Assembly: GCA_041663565.1 (NCBI GenBank)
Contig: JBAYMJ010000006.1
Coordinates: 1 to 60,223 of the forward strand
DNA from: CAINOH01 sp041663565
GTDB taxonomy: Archaea; Micrarchaeota; Micrarchaeia; Norongarragalinales; CAINOH01
Direction: 5' to 3'
DNA length: 60,223 nucleotides
Shown: positions 7,266-15,057 of the stretch, piece after piece
Layout of the letters: each line of letters starts with the position of its first letter
Position numbering within the stretch: the first letter of the stretch is position 1
Program-made: the position numbers and the translations under genes
Notes under the pieces: generated by a model
Told to the model about the DNA's origin: nothing
What the model saw: only the letters and a program-made list of their open reading frames with translations
The model's database searches: none

Positions 7266-7778
7266 ATGTACATTCCTCCGGCGGACATTTCAAAGGCAAT
7301 CAGGACCCAGGCCACCGTAGTAATTGATACCAGTATCTTCTTTGACTACCTGTACGGCCTCAGCTGCCTTTCGGACGGGGCGGATGCTGAGAAGCAGTTC
7401 GAGTTCCGCGCGTTCATAAAGGTAATCCCCCAGTTCAAAAAGCAAATCATAACCCCGCACGTGCTTGCCGAGGTCTGCAACATTGCAAACAGCAAGTTCG
7501 ACGAGCACGGCAGGAAAGCGTTCCTTACGTCAATACTCAAGCACTTGCTTATCGTACAGGAAAGCGTTGTACCGAAAAAGGACGTGCTCAACTCCGGGCA
7601 CTTCTGCCTGCTTGGCGCAACCGACGTCTCATGCATGTTGACCGCCAAGGAAAGCGGCTTCCAACGCTACCTGCTGATTGAGGACCGCGTTGCCAAAGAC
7701 CTTGCAAGGGCCGAAGGCATAACCGTCATCGACAAGGGCGAAATATTGGCGTACTACCTGAGCTTGGGCGGGAAATAA
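7266..7778 (+). CDS. PIN-domain nuclease (candidate VapC-like toxin)
   Basis: A 170-residue protein with the four acidic residues expected of a PIN nuclease: D21 (VIDTSIFFDYL), E69 (HVLAEVCNI), D120 (GATDVSCML) and D140 (LIEDRVAK). PIN nucleases of the VapC type cleave tRNA or rRNA under control of a linked antitoxin. At 170 residues it is longer than classic VapC (about 130) and has an insertion after the first Asp. It follows the 80-residue gene closely. A housekeeping PIN protein is the alternative, but the accessory context favours a toxin. Confidence 0.7.
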   Translation: MYIPPADISKAIRTQATVVIDTSIFFDYLYGLSCLSDGADAEKQFEFRAFIKVIPQFKKQIITPHVLAEVCNIANSKFDEHGRKAFLTSILKHLLIVQESVVPKKDVLNSGHFCLLGATDVSCMLTAKESGFQRYLLIEDRVAKDLARAEGITVIDKGEILAYYLSLGGK

Positions 7779-7910
7779 CCGGAAAAAAACACGCTCCCCG
7801 TAGGCGGCATAAACTAGTTATTTCACCGGAAACGAGCTTCGTTTCGGGTATAAGAGGTCCTTTTTGCGTACGTACTCTTGGCAGGCTTTGTCCTGCCGGA
7901 GTTGAAGGGG

Positions 7911-8210
7911 ATGAAGTGGGCGGATTACGCGATAACCGCGGTAAAGTTCCAGAAGGAACGGGTGCACATAGAGCAGGTGAAAGCCAGGCCGTGTAAGGAA
8001 AACGAGTTGGGACCGGAAACGACAATGTCACGGGATGCGGTCGTCGCCTATCTTGAGAAGGGAAAGACATTCGCCACCGTAGTGAATAAGAACGGACAGA
8101 ACATCTGGGGAGCCAAGATTGGCATAGTTGAAATTGACGGCATCAAGTTCATCCGGACCGACAGGGACAACACGAAGGCGGACAACTTGGGCGAGCTTCC
8201 AGAGTTTTAG
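7911..8210 (+). CDS. DUF3892 family protein
   Basis: 99 residues starting at the ATG in MKWADYAITAVKF. The frame is open further upstream but without a better start. YAITAVKF, a central MSRDAVVAYLEKGKTFATV and the C-terminal IRTDRDNTKADNLGELPEF match the DUF3892 pattern, a short family of unknown function often found beside phage and defence genes. It lies between the PIN gene and repeat copy B, as the second cargo of the repeat-bounded island. No Shine-Dalgarno is clear. Confidence 0.65.
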   Translation: MKWADYAITAVKFQKERVHIEQVKARPCKENELGPETTMSRDAVVAYLEKGKTFATVVNKNGQNIWGAKIGIVEIDGIKFIRTDRDNTKADNLGELPEF

Positions 8211-8255
8211 ATGGCGAAAGCCAAAAACCGGCTCGGGCGCCCGGACCTAGTGGAA

Positions 8256-8352
8256 CAGGCATCTTTTTGAGCAGCTCGACACCAAGGTAATTACGAGTTA
8301 GGACAGCGGAAAGCGGCACGGAAGGGACGCGGAAAGCCCATCGGATGGGAGC
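8256..8352 (+). repeat. dispersed intergenic repeat, copy B
   Basis: The longest copy, about 97 bp. It matches A along its length and C over the first 75 bp (catctttttg, cagcggaaagcggc). It begins 46 bp after the DUF3892 stop. A small inverted repeat CCCATC/GATGGG sits at its right end. With A and C it brackets two gene cassettes in direct orientation. Confidence 0.7.
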
Positions 8353-8393
8353 ATGGGAAATAACCAATCAAACCACCAATAACTGAAACTATA

Positions 8394-8463
8394 TTTTCAT
8401 AGTATTTAAATAAAACTCCAAAATAAACAATATCTATATATAGTATGAAAACATATTTTCATA
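8394..8463 (+). promoter_or_regulatory. operator-like half-sites around the ATPase promoter
   Basis: TATGAAAA (8444-8451) and TTTTCATA (8456-8463) form a perfect inverted repeat with a 4-nt spacer ending next to the ATG at 8465. A third half-site TTTTCATA lies at 8394-8401. Between them are A/T-rich TATA-like stretches. The layout suggests a repressor that covers the promoter and start of the ATPase gene. Confidence 0.5.
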
Positions 8464-8464
8464 T

Positions 8465-9607
8465 ATGAGTTTGCCGCGTGAAGAGGAACAACAGCTACTG
8501 CCAAAAATCGGCTGGAAGGAAGCACTGGCCTTGATAGGCCCGAGGCGGGCCGGTAAAAGCACGCTTGCGCTGCGGCTTCTTGACGCTTGGCACGAATTGG
8601 GTGGCGAAGGCAAGTACGTTGACTTGGAGTCCTTTGGCGCCCCTTCAAAAGTGCGGGACTTGGTCAAGGAAATTTCAACAGTGCCGAAGGGAGGCCTGGT
8701 TGTCCTTGATGAGGCCCAGGCACTGGTTGGCTGGGTAAAGGCAGTCAGAGATGAGATTGAAAACGGCCGGAGGCACGTCATAGTCACGGGGTCAAGCGCC
8801 TCGCTTTTGTCTGCAGAGATATCGTCCGCACTTGCGGGCCGGGCGATACCCCAGCCGATACTCCCCCTGTCCTTTCGCGATGCGTTGTCCTGGGGCCTGC
8901 GCTCTTTCGACGAGTACCTCAAAGTCGGCGGCTACCCGGAGGCCGTCCTGCGGCCTTCCGACGCCCAAAGCCTGCACAAGGTCTACTTCGAGCTTGCGGT
9001 GCTACGCGACGTCGCAGCCCGGCAGGGAATACGGGAAACCAAGGCGCTATACGACCTCGGCAGGCTCCTGCTTTCCGAACCGGGAAAAGCAATCTCGTCT
9101 GCCAGGACGTCGGCAGCACTCGGGATAAGCCAGCCCACTTATCGCTCTTTCGTACAGGGGCTCAACGACGCGTTCCTCATCCTTTCGGTTCCGCCGTTCT
9201 TCCGCTCGCCAAGGCAAAAACTCGTTGCCGACGCCAAGCACTACGCCTACGACACGGGGATGCAGAAATCGGTGAGCATATCCGAAAGCGACGACCGCGG
9301 AAGGCGGGTAGAGAACGCGGTGGCTTTGGAACTGGTTCGGGCGGGGTATTCTTTGTCCTTCCTTTCCGGCGCCAAGTCGGAATGCGACTTCATAGCGCAA
9401 AAGACCGGCGAAAAGAACCTTGCGGTGCAGGTGTGCTCAGGCGAAGACGTCCCGGAACGCGAGATTCCGGGTTTGGAGTTCGGGATGAAGACCGCCGGGG
9501 CTTCCGGGCTGCTCCTGTGCGAATCCGAAGCGAAAGTTGCGGGCATCCCGAAAGGCGCTGAATGCAGGACGGTACAGGACTGGCTCATGGAAACCAGGCA
9601 GCAATGA
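8465..9607 (+). CDS. AAA_14/DUF4143-type ATPase
   Basis: 380 residues. Walker A is GPRRAGKST (25-33), Walker B GLVVLDEAQ (77-85), and a sensor-like TGSSASLL follows at about 108-115. The C-terminal third matches DUF4143, normally a PD-(D/E)xK-like fold. Here the expected EVK is replaced by VQVC after ECDFIA, so nuclease activity looks lost. Such ATPases are abundant in archaea and accessory regions; their function is poorly known. The gene lies alone between repeat copies B and C, with its own palindromic promoter. Confidence 0.8.
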   Translation: MSLPREEEQQLLPKIGWKEALALIGPRRAGKSTLALRLLDAWHELGGEGKYVDLESFGAPSKVRDLVKEISTVPKGGLVVLDEAQALVGWVKAVRDEIENGRRHVIVTGSSASLLSAEISSALAGRAIPQPILPLSFRDALSWGLRSFDEYLKVGGYPEAVLRPSDAQSLHKVYFELAVLRDVAARQGIRETKALYDLGRLLLSEPGKAISSARTSAALGISQPTYRSFVQGLNDAFLILSVPPFFRSPRQKLVADAKHYAYDTGMQKSVSISESDDRGRRVENAVALELVRAGYSLSFLSGAKSECDFIAQKTGEKNLAVQVCSGEDVPEREIPGLEFGMKTAGASGLLLCESEAKVAGIPKGAECRTVQDWLMETRQQ

Positions 9608-9642
9608 GCAACTGCAAGCCCAACAGTCCTGTTTTACCAAAC

Positions 9643-9716
9643 AAGCATCTTTTTGTTCAGTTTGACTCAAGTATTTAGGAGTAAGGGCAGCGGAAAGCGG
9701 CTGAAAGGCGTTGATT
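9643..9716 (+). repeat. dispersed intergenic repeat, copy C
   Basis: About 74 bp similar to the left part of copies A and B (aagcatctttttg, caagta, cagcggaaagcggc, gaaagg). It is more diverged and ends where the epimerase gene begins at 9717. It starts 36 bp after the ATPase stop and closes the accessory island on the right. Confidence 0.6.
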
Positions 9717-10592
9717 ATGAAAATTTTGGTTACTGGCGGAGCCGGGTTTATAGGCCTGCACCTTTGTACTGCGCTATTACAAAAAGGTTTTTCCGTAACC
9801 GTCTTGGATGACTTGTCAAACAGCAAAGCCCCGAAACTGAAGGGAATAAATTTAGTCCGCGGGGACGTGCGTGACAAGAATCTGGTGGATAACCTAGTAA
9901 AAGAGAACGATTTGATTTACCACTTGGCGGCAACTTCCCGTGTCATTCCCGCGATTAAAGACCCGCTGACTGCTTTTGACGTTAACGTCAACGGGACGGT
10001 AAACGTTGCGGTATCCTGCTCGAAGCACCAGAAGCACCTGGTTTTCACGTCTTCAAGGGAAGTTTATGGAAACCCGGACGAACTGCCCTGCGCTGAGACC
10101 GCACATTATTCTCCGGTTAACCCGTATGGCGCTTCAAAAATCGCCGGCGAGTGCATAATCAAGGGACTACAGGCAAGCAATCCTTTTTCATACTCGATAT
10201 TTCGGTTGGCCAACGTCTATGGCCCCGGTGACAAGGAGCGTGTCTTGCCCACATTCATACAAAACGCAATCAAAGGAAAGGACTTGACCGTTTTTGGGCA
10301 TGACAAGACTATTGATTTTGTCCACGTTGACGACGTGGTTGAAGCATTCCTAATGCCTTTGAAAGCACCAACGATGACGGAAGTAAACGTCGGTAGTGGC
10401 AGGGGAATATCGTTAGAAAAAGTGGCTGAATATGTCATAGACTCCACCAAAAGCAAATCGTCAATCCTGCACAAACAGAAACTAGATGGCGAAGTTGACC
10501 ACTTTGTTGCGGACATATCAGCGGCAAAAAAACTCAATTGGATGCCAAAAGTGACTTTTAATGAAGGTATAAATCGGCTGGTTAAGAAATGA
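9717..10592 (+). CDS. NAD-dependent NDP-sugar epimerase/dehydratase
   Basis: An extended SDR protein of 291 residues from the ATG (TTG at 9711 is an alternative). GGAGFIG near the N-terminus binds NAD, TSSREVYG precedes the active site, and NPYGASK is the catalytic YxxxK. The general pattern is that of GalE/WbiB-type UDP-sugar 4-epimerases; the exact sugar cannot be read from sequence. Its stop overlaps the next start (ATGA at 10589-10592), so the two genes are translationally coupled. Confidence 0.8.
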   Translation: MKILVTGGAGFIGLHLCTALLQKGFSVTVLDDLSNSKAPKLKGINLVRGDVRDKNLVDNLVKENDLIYHLAATSRVIPAIKDPLTAFDVNVNGTVNVAVSCSKHQKHLVFTSSREVYGNPDELPCAETAHYSPVNPYGASKIAGECIIKGLQASNPFSYSIFRLANVYGPGDKERVLPTFIQNAIKGKDLTVFGHDKTIDFVHVDDVVEAFLMPLKAPTMTEVNVGSGRGISLEKVAEYVIDSTKSKSSILHKQKLDGEVDHFVADISAAKKLNWMPKVTFNEGINRLVKK

Positions 10593-11434
10593 AAACGCCC
10601 TCTGCACCACTAGTTTCAGTCATAGTAACCACTAAGAACGAGGAAAAGCACATCGCAGACTGCCTTGAAAGCATCAAAGGACAGACCTACCGGAACGTTG
10701 AAGTCATCGTAGTTGACAACAAATCCTCTGACAAGACCAAGGAAATAGCAAAAAAATACACCAGACTTGTCTTTGACAAGGGACCAGAGAGATCGGCGCA
10801 GAGGAACTTTGGCTTCTCAAAATCCAAGGGAAAGTACGTCCTTTACCTTGACGCGGACATGATTCTTACTCCGACAGTAATCGAAGAATGCGTCAGCACA
10901 ACCGAGGCAAACCCAAAAATTGCGGGGCTTTACATTCCCGAAAGAATAATCGGCGAGGGTTTCTGGATAAAAGTCAGGAATTTCGAACGTAGTTTTTACA
11001 ATGCGACAGTGATTGACTGCGTCCGCTTCGTTTCCCGCAAGGCATTCGACAAGGTCAGAGGCTTTGACGAGACGATGACCGGACCGGAGGACTGGGATTT
11101 TGACAAAAAGATTCGGAAAATAGGCCAGACCACGATAATAAAATCAGAAATAATGCACAATGAAGGCCGCCTTGACATTCGAAAATATCTCTCAAAGAAA
11201 GGATATTATGCAAAGGCGATGGACAAGTACGTGCGAAAGTGGGGAAAGAAAGACCCCGATGTTCGAATGCAACTTGGAGCAAAATACAGGCTTTACGGGG
11301 TTTTCGTAGAAGATGGAAAGTGGAAAAAATGCGTTCGCCACCCGATTAAATTGACCGGAATGATTGCCTTAAGAATTCTCACTGGAATAACTTATCTATG
11401 CAGAAAAAAGCTCAGAAAAGGAGATAACAAATGA
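10589..11434 (+). CDS. family 2 glycosyltransferase
   Basis: 281 residues with a GT-A fold: VSVIVTTKNEEKHIADCLESI at the N-terminus, a nucleotide-binding VDNKSSD, and the metal-binding DADM in YVLYLDADM. GPEDWDFDKKIRK supplies the acidic catalytic region. It probably transfers a sugar from an NDP donor during assembly of the surface glycan on the cytoplasmic face. Overlaps its neighbours by 4 bases on both sides. Confidence 0.8.
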   Translation: MKTPSAPLVSVIVTTKNEEKHIADCLESIKGQTYRNVEVIVVDNKSSDKTKEIAKKYTRLVFDKGPERSAQRNFGFSKSKGKYVLYLDADMILTPTVIEECVSTTEANPKIAGLYIPERIIGEGFWIKVRNFERSFYNATVIDCVRFVSRKAFDKVRGFDETMTGPEDWDFDKKIRKIGQTTIIKSEIMHNEGRLDIRKYLSKKGYYAKAMDKYVRKWGKKDPDVRMQLGAKYRLYGVFVEDGKWKKCVRHPIKLTGMIALRILTGITYLCRKKLRKGDNK

Positions 11435-12486
11435 AACGCGCTTTGATTACTGGAATAACAGGACAGGACGGATCTTACCTTGCGGAATTACTGCTGAAAA
11501 AAGGGTATGAAGTCCACGGAATCATAAGGCGCCACAGCACGGTTGCAACGTGGAGAATCGAACATCTCTACAACAACCCGGAGGTAAACGACAAGAAGCT
11601 GTTCCTGCACTACGGTGACCTTACGGACCTGAGTAACTTGGTAGAAGTTCTCAAGAAAGTTGAACCGGATGAAATCTACAACCTTGCTGCACAATCGCAC
11701 GTCAAAGTCAGCTTTGAGATACCCGTAGTCACTGCAGATTCAGACGCTACAGGCACACTGAAACTCCTTGAAGCGATTAGGATATTAGAGCTTGAAAAGA
11801 AAGTCAGATTCTATCAGGCATCAAGTTCTGAACTTTACGGCAAGGTGCAGGAAATCCCCCAAAAGGAAACCACGCAGTTCTACCCGCGCTCGCCCTATGC
11901 CGTGGCCAAGCTCTATGCATATTGGATAGTAAAGAATTACCGGGAAGCGTACGGACTTTTTGCCTGCAATGGCATCCTGTTCAACCATGAGTCTGAACGG
12001 CGCGGAATTACCTTTGTGACAAGAAAGACGGTTCTGGAACTCTGCAGGATAAAACTGGGCATCAAGAAAACCCCGCTCGAACTGGGAAACCTCGATGCAA
12101 AGAGGGACTGGGGCTATGCACCCGAGTACGTCGAAGGGATGTGGAAGATGCTCCAGCAAAAGGAACCCGATGACTACGTCCTGGCAACTGGCGAAACTCA
12201 CAGCATACGCGAACTGGTGGAAGAAGTCTCGAAACTGCTCGGTTTTGACCTGGTTTGGTCGGGCTCGGGGCCGAATGAATCTGCAGTTGACAAAAAAACC
12301 GGAAAGCCGATTGTCACTGTCAACCCCAAGTACTTCAGACCCACCGAAGTAGACCTGCTTGTAGGGGACGGTTCAAAAGCAAAGCAGAAACTTGGCTGGC
12401 AGGCAAAGACAAAATTCAAGGAGCTCATACGCATAATGGTAGACTCCGACCTTTCAAAGCTCAAGAAAGGGGAGATAATCTACTAA
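11431..12486 (+). CDS. gmd: GDP-mannose 4,6-dehydratase
   Basis: 351 residues, the normal length for Gmd. The N-terminus GITGQDGSYLAELLL is the family's NADP-binding signature; RRHSTV, SSSELYGKVQE, YAVAKLYAYW (YxxxK) and NGILFNHESERRG are all Gmd-specific. It makes GDP-4-keto-6-deoxymannose, the branch point for GDP-fucose, GDP-rhamnose, perosamine and colitose. Two enzymes able to use that product, a GDP-fucose-synthase-like reductase and a DegT aminotransferase, lie downstream. Confidence 0.95.
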   Translation: MKRALITGITGQDGSYLAELLLKKGYEVHGIIRRHSTVATWRIEHLYNNPEVNDKKLFLHYGDLTDLSNLVEVLKKVEPDEIYNLAAQSHVKVSFEIPVVTADSDATGTLKLLEAIRILELEKKVRFYQASSSELYGKVQEIPQKETTQFYPRSPYAVAKLYAYWIVKNYREAYGLFACNGILFNHESERRGITFVTRKTVLELCRIKLGIKKTPLELGNLDAKRDWGYAPEYVEGMWKMLQQKEPDDYVLATGETHSIRELVEEVSKLLGFDLVWSGSGPNESAVDKKTGKPIVTVNPKYFRPTEVDLLVGDGSKAKQKLGWQAKTKFKELIRIMVDSDLSKLKKGEIIY

Positions 12487-12515
12487 ACAGGATTGAACAA
12501 ATCCGGTAATCTCCG

Positions 12516-13685
12516 ATGAAGGAAACCGACCCTAAAATAGAGAATGGTAACCTACTGATAGTCACGCATTTCTATGCAACCGGACCCGCACAAGAACTTC
12601 GAGACTACTTCATCCGGAAGAAATATTCATTTGACTACACTGAACTGCCATTTACTTACGCCGAAAGGCAGAAGCCTGTGACAACCCGCTATGTTTCCGG
12701 CAGGGAAAAATACACGACCGAAGGATTCAGCACGCCAAAAAACGAGTTCATATACTACTTGCGTGACTTCTTCTACATTCTGGGAAAACACAGGAAAAAA
12801 TACGACGTCGCATTTGCCTTTGACAATCTTAACGCATTCTCGCTTATCACCCTCAAGAAGCTGGGATTCATAAAAAAAGTCGTTTTCGTAACCGTGGACT
12901 ACAGCCCGATACGGTTCAAGAACGGCATCCTTAATTCCATTTATCACTGGGTGGACAAGTACGGTTGCTATAACTCGGATGTCCTATGGGACAGTGCCGA
13001 AGCGATGGTGGCCGCACGCGAAAAATTCCATAATATAGACCGCGCCAAGATTGCACCAGTGCTTGTAGTTGACGACGGCAACGATTTCAACCGTAAAAAA
13101 ATCCGCGCCTACGGAAAAATCGAAAAGTTCAGACTTGTCTACATGGGCCACTTGCGCAAAAACCAGGGCATCGAACTGCTCATTGACGCGTGTTCGGACC
13201 TTCACAAGTGGAATCGGAAGGTGACCCTTTCAATCCTCGGCGGCGGGGAGCTTTCAGGCCCGCTAAAGGAAAAGGTGCGCTCACTCGGGCTGGAAAAGAG
13301 CGTCTTCTTTTCAGGCTACGTGAAGGACCACGAAAAGATACTTGACCACCTCAGGAAATGCTACCTTGCATTCGCACTCTATGAGGACGAGAGGGGAGGC
13401 TTCAGCAAATATTCCGCAGTAGGAAAGCCAAAAGCGTACCTTGGCTGTGGATTGCCAGTCATAATCACTGACGTACCTGAGGTCGCGAGAAAGATATATG
13501 CAGCAGGTGCAGGCAAAATAGCCAAGTATGACAGAAAAGACATAGTAAAAATAGCTAAAACGCTAATAACAAACAAGGCGGAATACAAAAAGATGCGCAG
13601 GAATGCAATAAAGTTCGCAAGCGAAAACACATGGGACCGCATCTTCAGCAAAGCGTTGGCGGATACGGAAAATATACTATACTGA
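12516..13685 (+). CDS. family 4-type (group 1) glycosyltransferase
   Basis: 389 residues with a GT-B layout. The C-terminal domain has LVYMGHLRKNQGIELLIDA, LSILGGGE and GKPKAYLGCGLPVIITDVPEV, the donor-binding region of group 1 glycosyltransferases; the usual EGFG-type motif is diverged to EDERGGFSKYSAVGKPKAYL. The N-terminal domain is poorly conserved, as expected for acceptor binding. Lies between gmd and the fucose-synthase-like gene in one transcription unit. Confidence 0.75.
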   Translation: MKETDPKIENGNLLIVTHFYATGPAQELRDYFIRKKYSFDYTELPFTYAERQKPVTTRYVSGREKYTTEGFSTPKNEFIYYLRDFFYILGKHRKKYDVAFAFDNLNAFSLITLKKLGFIKKVVFVTVDYSPIRFKNGILNSIYHWVDKYGCYNSDVLWDSAEAMVAAREKFHNIDRAKIAPVLVVDDGNDFNRKKIRAYGKIEKFRLVYMGHLRKNQGIELLIDACSDLHKWNRKVTLSILGGGELSGPLKEKVRSLGLEKSVFFSGYVKDHEKILDHLRKCYLAFALYEDERGGFSKYSAVGKPKAYLGCGLPVIITDVPEVARKIYAAGAGKIAKYDRKDIVKIAKTLITNKAEYKKMRRNAIKFASENTWDRIFSKALADTENILY

Positions 13686-13692
13686 TGATTCC

Positions 13693-14628
13693 ATGCAATA
13701 CAAGAAAATATTCGTGGCAGGCGGAACCGGCTTTCTCGGCTCAAGAGTGACCAAGAGGCTCGACGAACTTGGATGGAACTACATAACCACGTCTAAAAGC
13801 AAGGGCGTCGACTTCCGCAACCTCAAGGAGCTTGACAAATACTTTGCCAAGGAAAAGCCGGACGTGGTAATCAACTGCGCGGCGTACGTGGGAGGAATAC
13901 AGTTCGGTCTCAAGCACGAAGGCGAGATCTTCTTCAATAACCTCCTGATGAGCACGAACCTCATGGAATGCGCACGAATACGTGGGGTAAGGAAAATAAT
14001 CAACCCGCTTTCGAACTGCTCCTACCCAAACGTTACCAACAAAACGTTCAAGGAAGAAGAGTGGTGGGATGGCCCGCTGCACGACTCGGTGATGGTATAC
14101 GGGTTCGCAAAGAAAGCCACTTGGATGCAGGCATACGCATACAGCAGGCAATATGGCATGAACTTTACCAACTTCCTTGTCCCAAACATGTACGGCCCTG
14201 GCGACCACTTCGAGGAGGAACGTTCGCACGCATTGGGCGCGCTCATCATGAAGATTGTGAAGGCAAAACAGAAGGGCGAACCCCAGGTCACAGTCTGGGG
14301 TTCCGGAAAACCCGTGCGCGAATGGCTGTACATAGACGACTGCGTCGAGGCGTTCATGAGGGCGCTTGAAAAGGACACGCCAGTGGAGCCGATAAACCTT
14401 GGCCAAGGCACCGGCATTTCCATCGGCGACCTTGCGGAAAAAATACGCAAGAAGGCAGGATACCAAGGAAAACTCGTGCTTGACAAGACAAAACCGGACG
14501 GCGCACCTTACAAAGTAATGAATGTGGACAAGCTTCGCAAGATTTTCGGCTGGACGCCAAGCACATCGCTTGATGAGGGCATAGAAAAGACCATTGAATG
14601 GTACTGCAACAACAAAAAGAGGGCTTAA
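13693..14628 (+). CDS. fcl: GDP-L-fucose synthase-like reductase
   Basis: 311 residues. GGTGFLG (11-17) binds NADP; CSYPNVTNKTFKEEEWWDGPLHDS and YGFAKK (YxxxK) and NMYGPGDHFEEERSHALGALI follow the GDP-fucose synthase (WcaG/Fcl) pattern. The enzyme epimerises C3 and C5 and reduces C4 of GDP-4-keto-6-deoxymannose. With gmd just upstream, a GDP-fucose-type product is the simplest reading. The next gene starts one base after its stop. Confidence 0.8.
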   Translation: MQYKKIFVAGGTGFLGSRVTKRLDELGWNYITTSKSKGVDFRNLKELDKYFAKEKPDVVINCAAYVGGIQFGLKHEGEIFFNNLLMSTNLMECARIRGVRKIINPLSNCSYPNVTNKTFKEEEWWDGPLHDSVMVYGFAKKATWMQAYAYSRQYGMNFTNFLVPNMYGPGDHFEEERSHALGALIMKIVKAKQKGEPQVTVWGSGKPVREWLYIDDCVEAFMRALEKDTPVEPINLGQGTGISIGDLAEKIRKKAGYQGKLVLDKTKPDGAPYKVMNVDKLRKIFGWTPSTSLDEGIEKTIEWYCNNKKRA

Positions 14629-14629
14629 G

Positions 14630-15037
14630 ATGATAATAGAGGTCAAGGACAAGGATTTGCTTGTCGCAAGGATAATCAGGCAGCAGGACTGGGAACCTGG
14701 GCTGAAATTCTATTCAGACCCTACGGACTTTCTTCAGGCGGCCACCTGGAACTATGAACGAGGCAAGCACCTGAAGGCTCACGGGCACAACATTTGCGAA
14801 AGGACGTCAAACCGTACCCACGAGGTACTCTTCGTGAAACGTGGAAAGGTCAAGGCGACGTTCTTCGGAGAGGACGACGCGCTGCTTAAGGAAATCGAGC
14901 TGACCGCGGGAGACATTGCAGTGATACAGAATGGTGGACACTCGTACGACGTGCTTGAGGACGGCACGCAGGTCCTTGAAATTAAGAACGGTCCGTATCC
15001 TGGAATTGAGAAGGACAAGAAAGTTATAGAGCAGTAA
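14630..15037 (+). CDS. small cupin protein
   Basis: 135 residues from the ATG at 14630. A single cupin barrel is visible, with KAHGHNICERTSNRTHEVLFVKRGKV and later GDIAVIQNGGHSYDVLEDGTQVLEIKNGPYPG; the histidines could bind a metal. It resembles WbuC/cupin proteins of O-antigen clusters and could act as a sugar isomerase, epimerase or unknown modifier. Its position between the fucose-synthase-like gene and the aminotransferase ties it to the GDP-sugar branch. Confidence 0.65.
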   Translation: MIIEVKDKDLLVARIIRQQDWEPGLKFYSDPTDFLQAATWNYERGKHLKAHGHNICERTSNRTHEVLFVKRGKVKATFFGEDDALLKEIELTAGDIAVIQNGGHSYDVLEDGTQVLEIKNGPYPGIEKDKKVIEQ

Positions 15038-15057
15038 TTAAACCCTTTGGTGTGACC

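Noticed and set aside
6572..8367. Repeat copies A and B as parts of a minus-strand protein gene (shared peptide RNYxGxxLLKK)
   Set aside because: Substitutions between the copies are not concentrated at third codon positions and copy C breaks the peptide, so a coding origin is not supported, although a very old gene fragment cannot be excluded.
13741..14652. Open frame of 303 codons antisense to the fucose-synthase-like gene
   Set aside because: The sense strand encodes a full SDR enzyme in an operon; the antisense frame has no start signal or motif.
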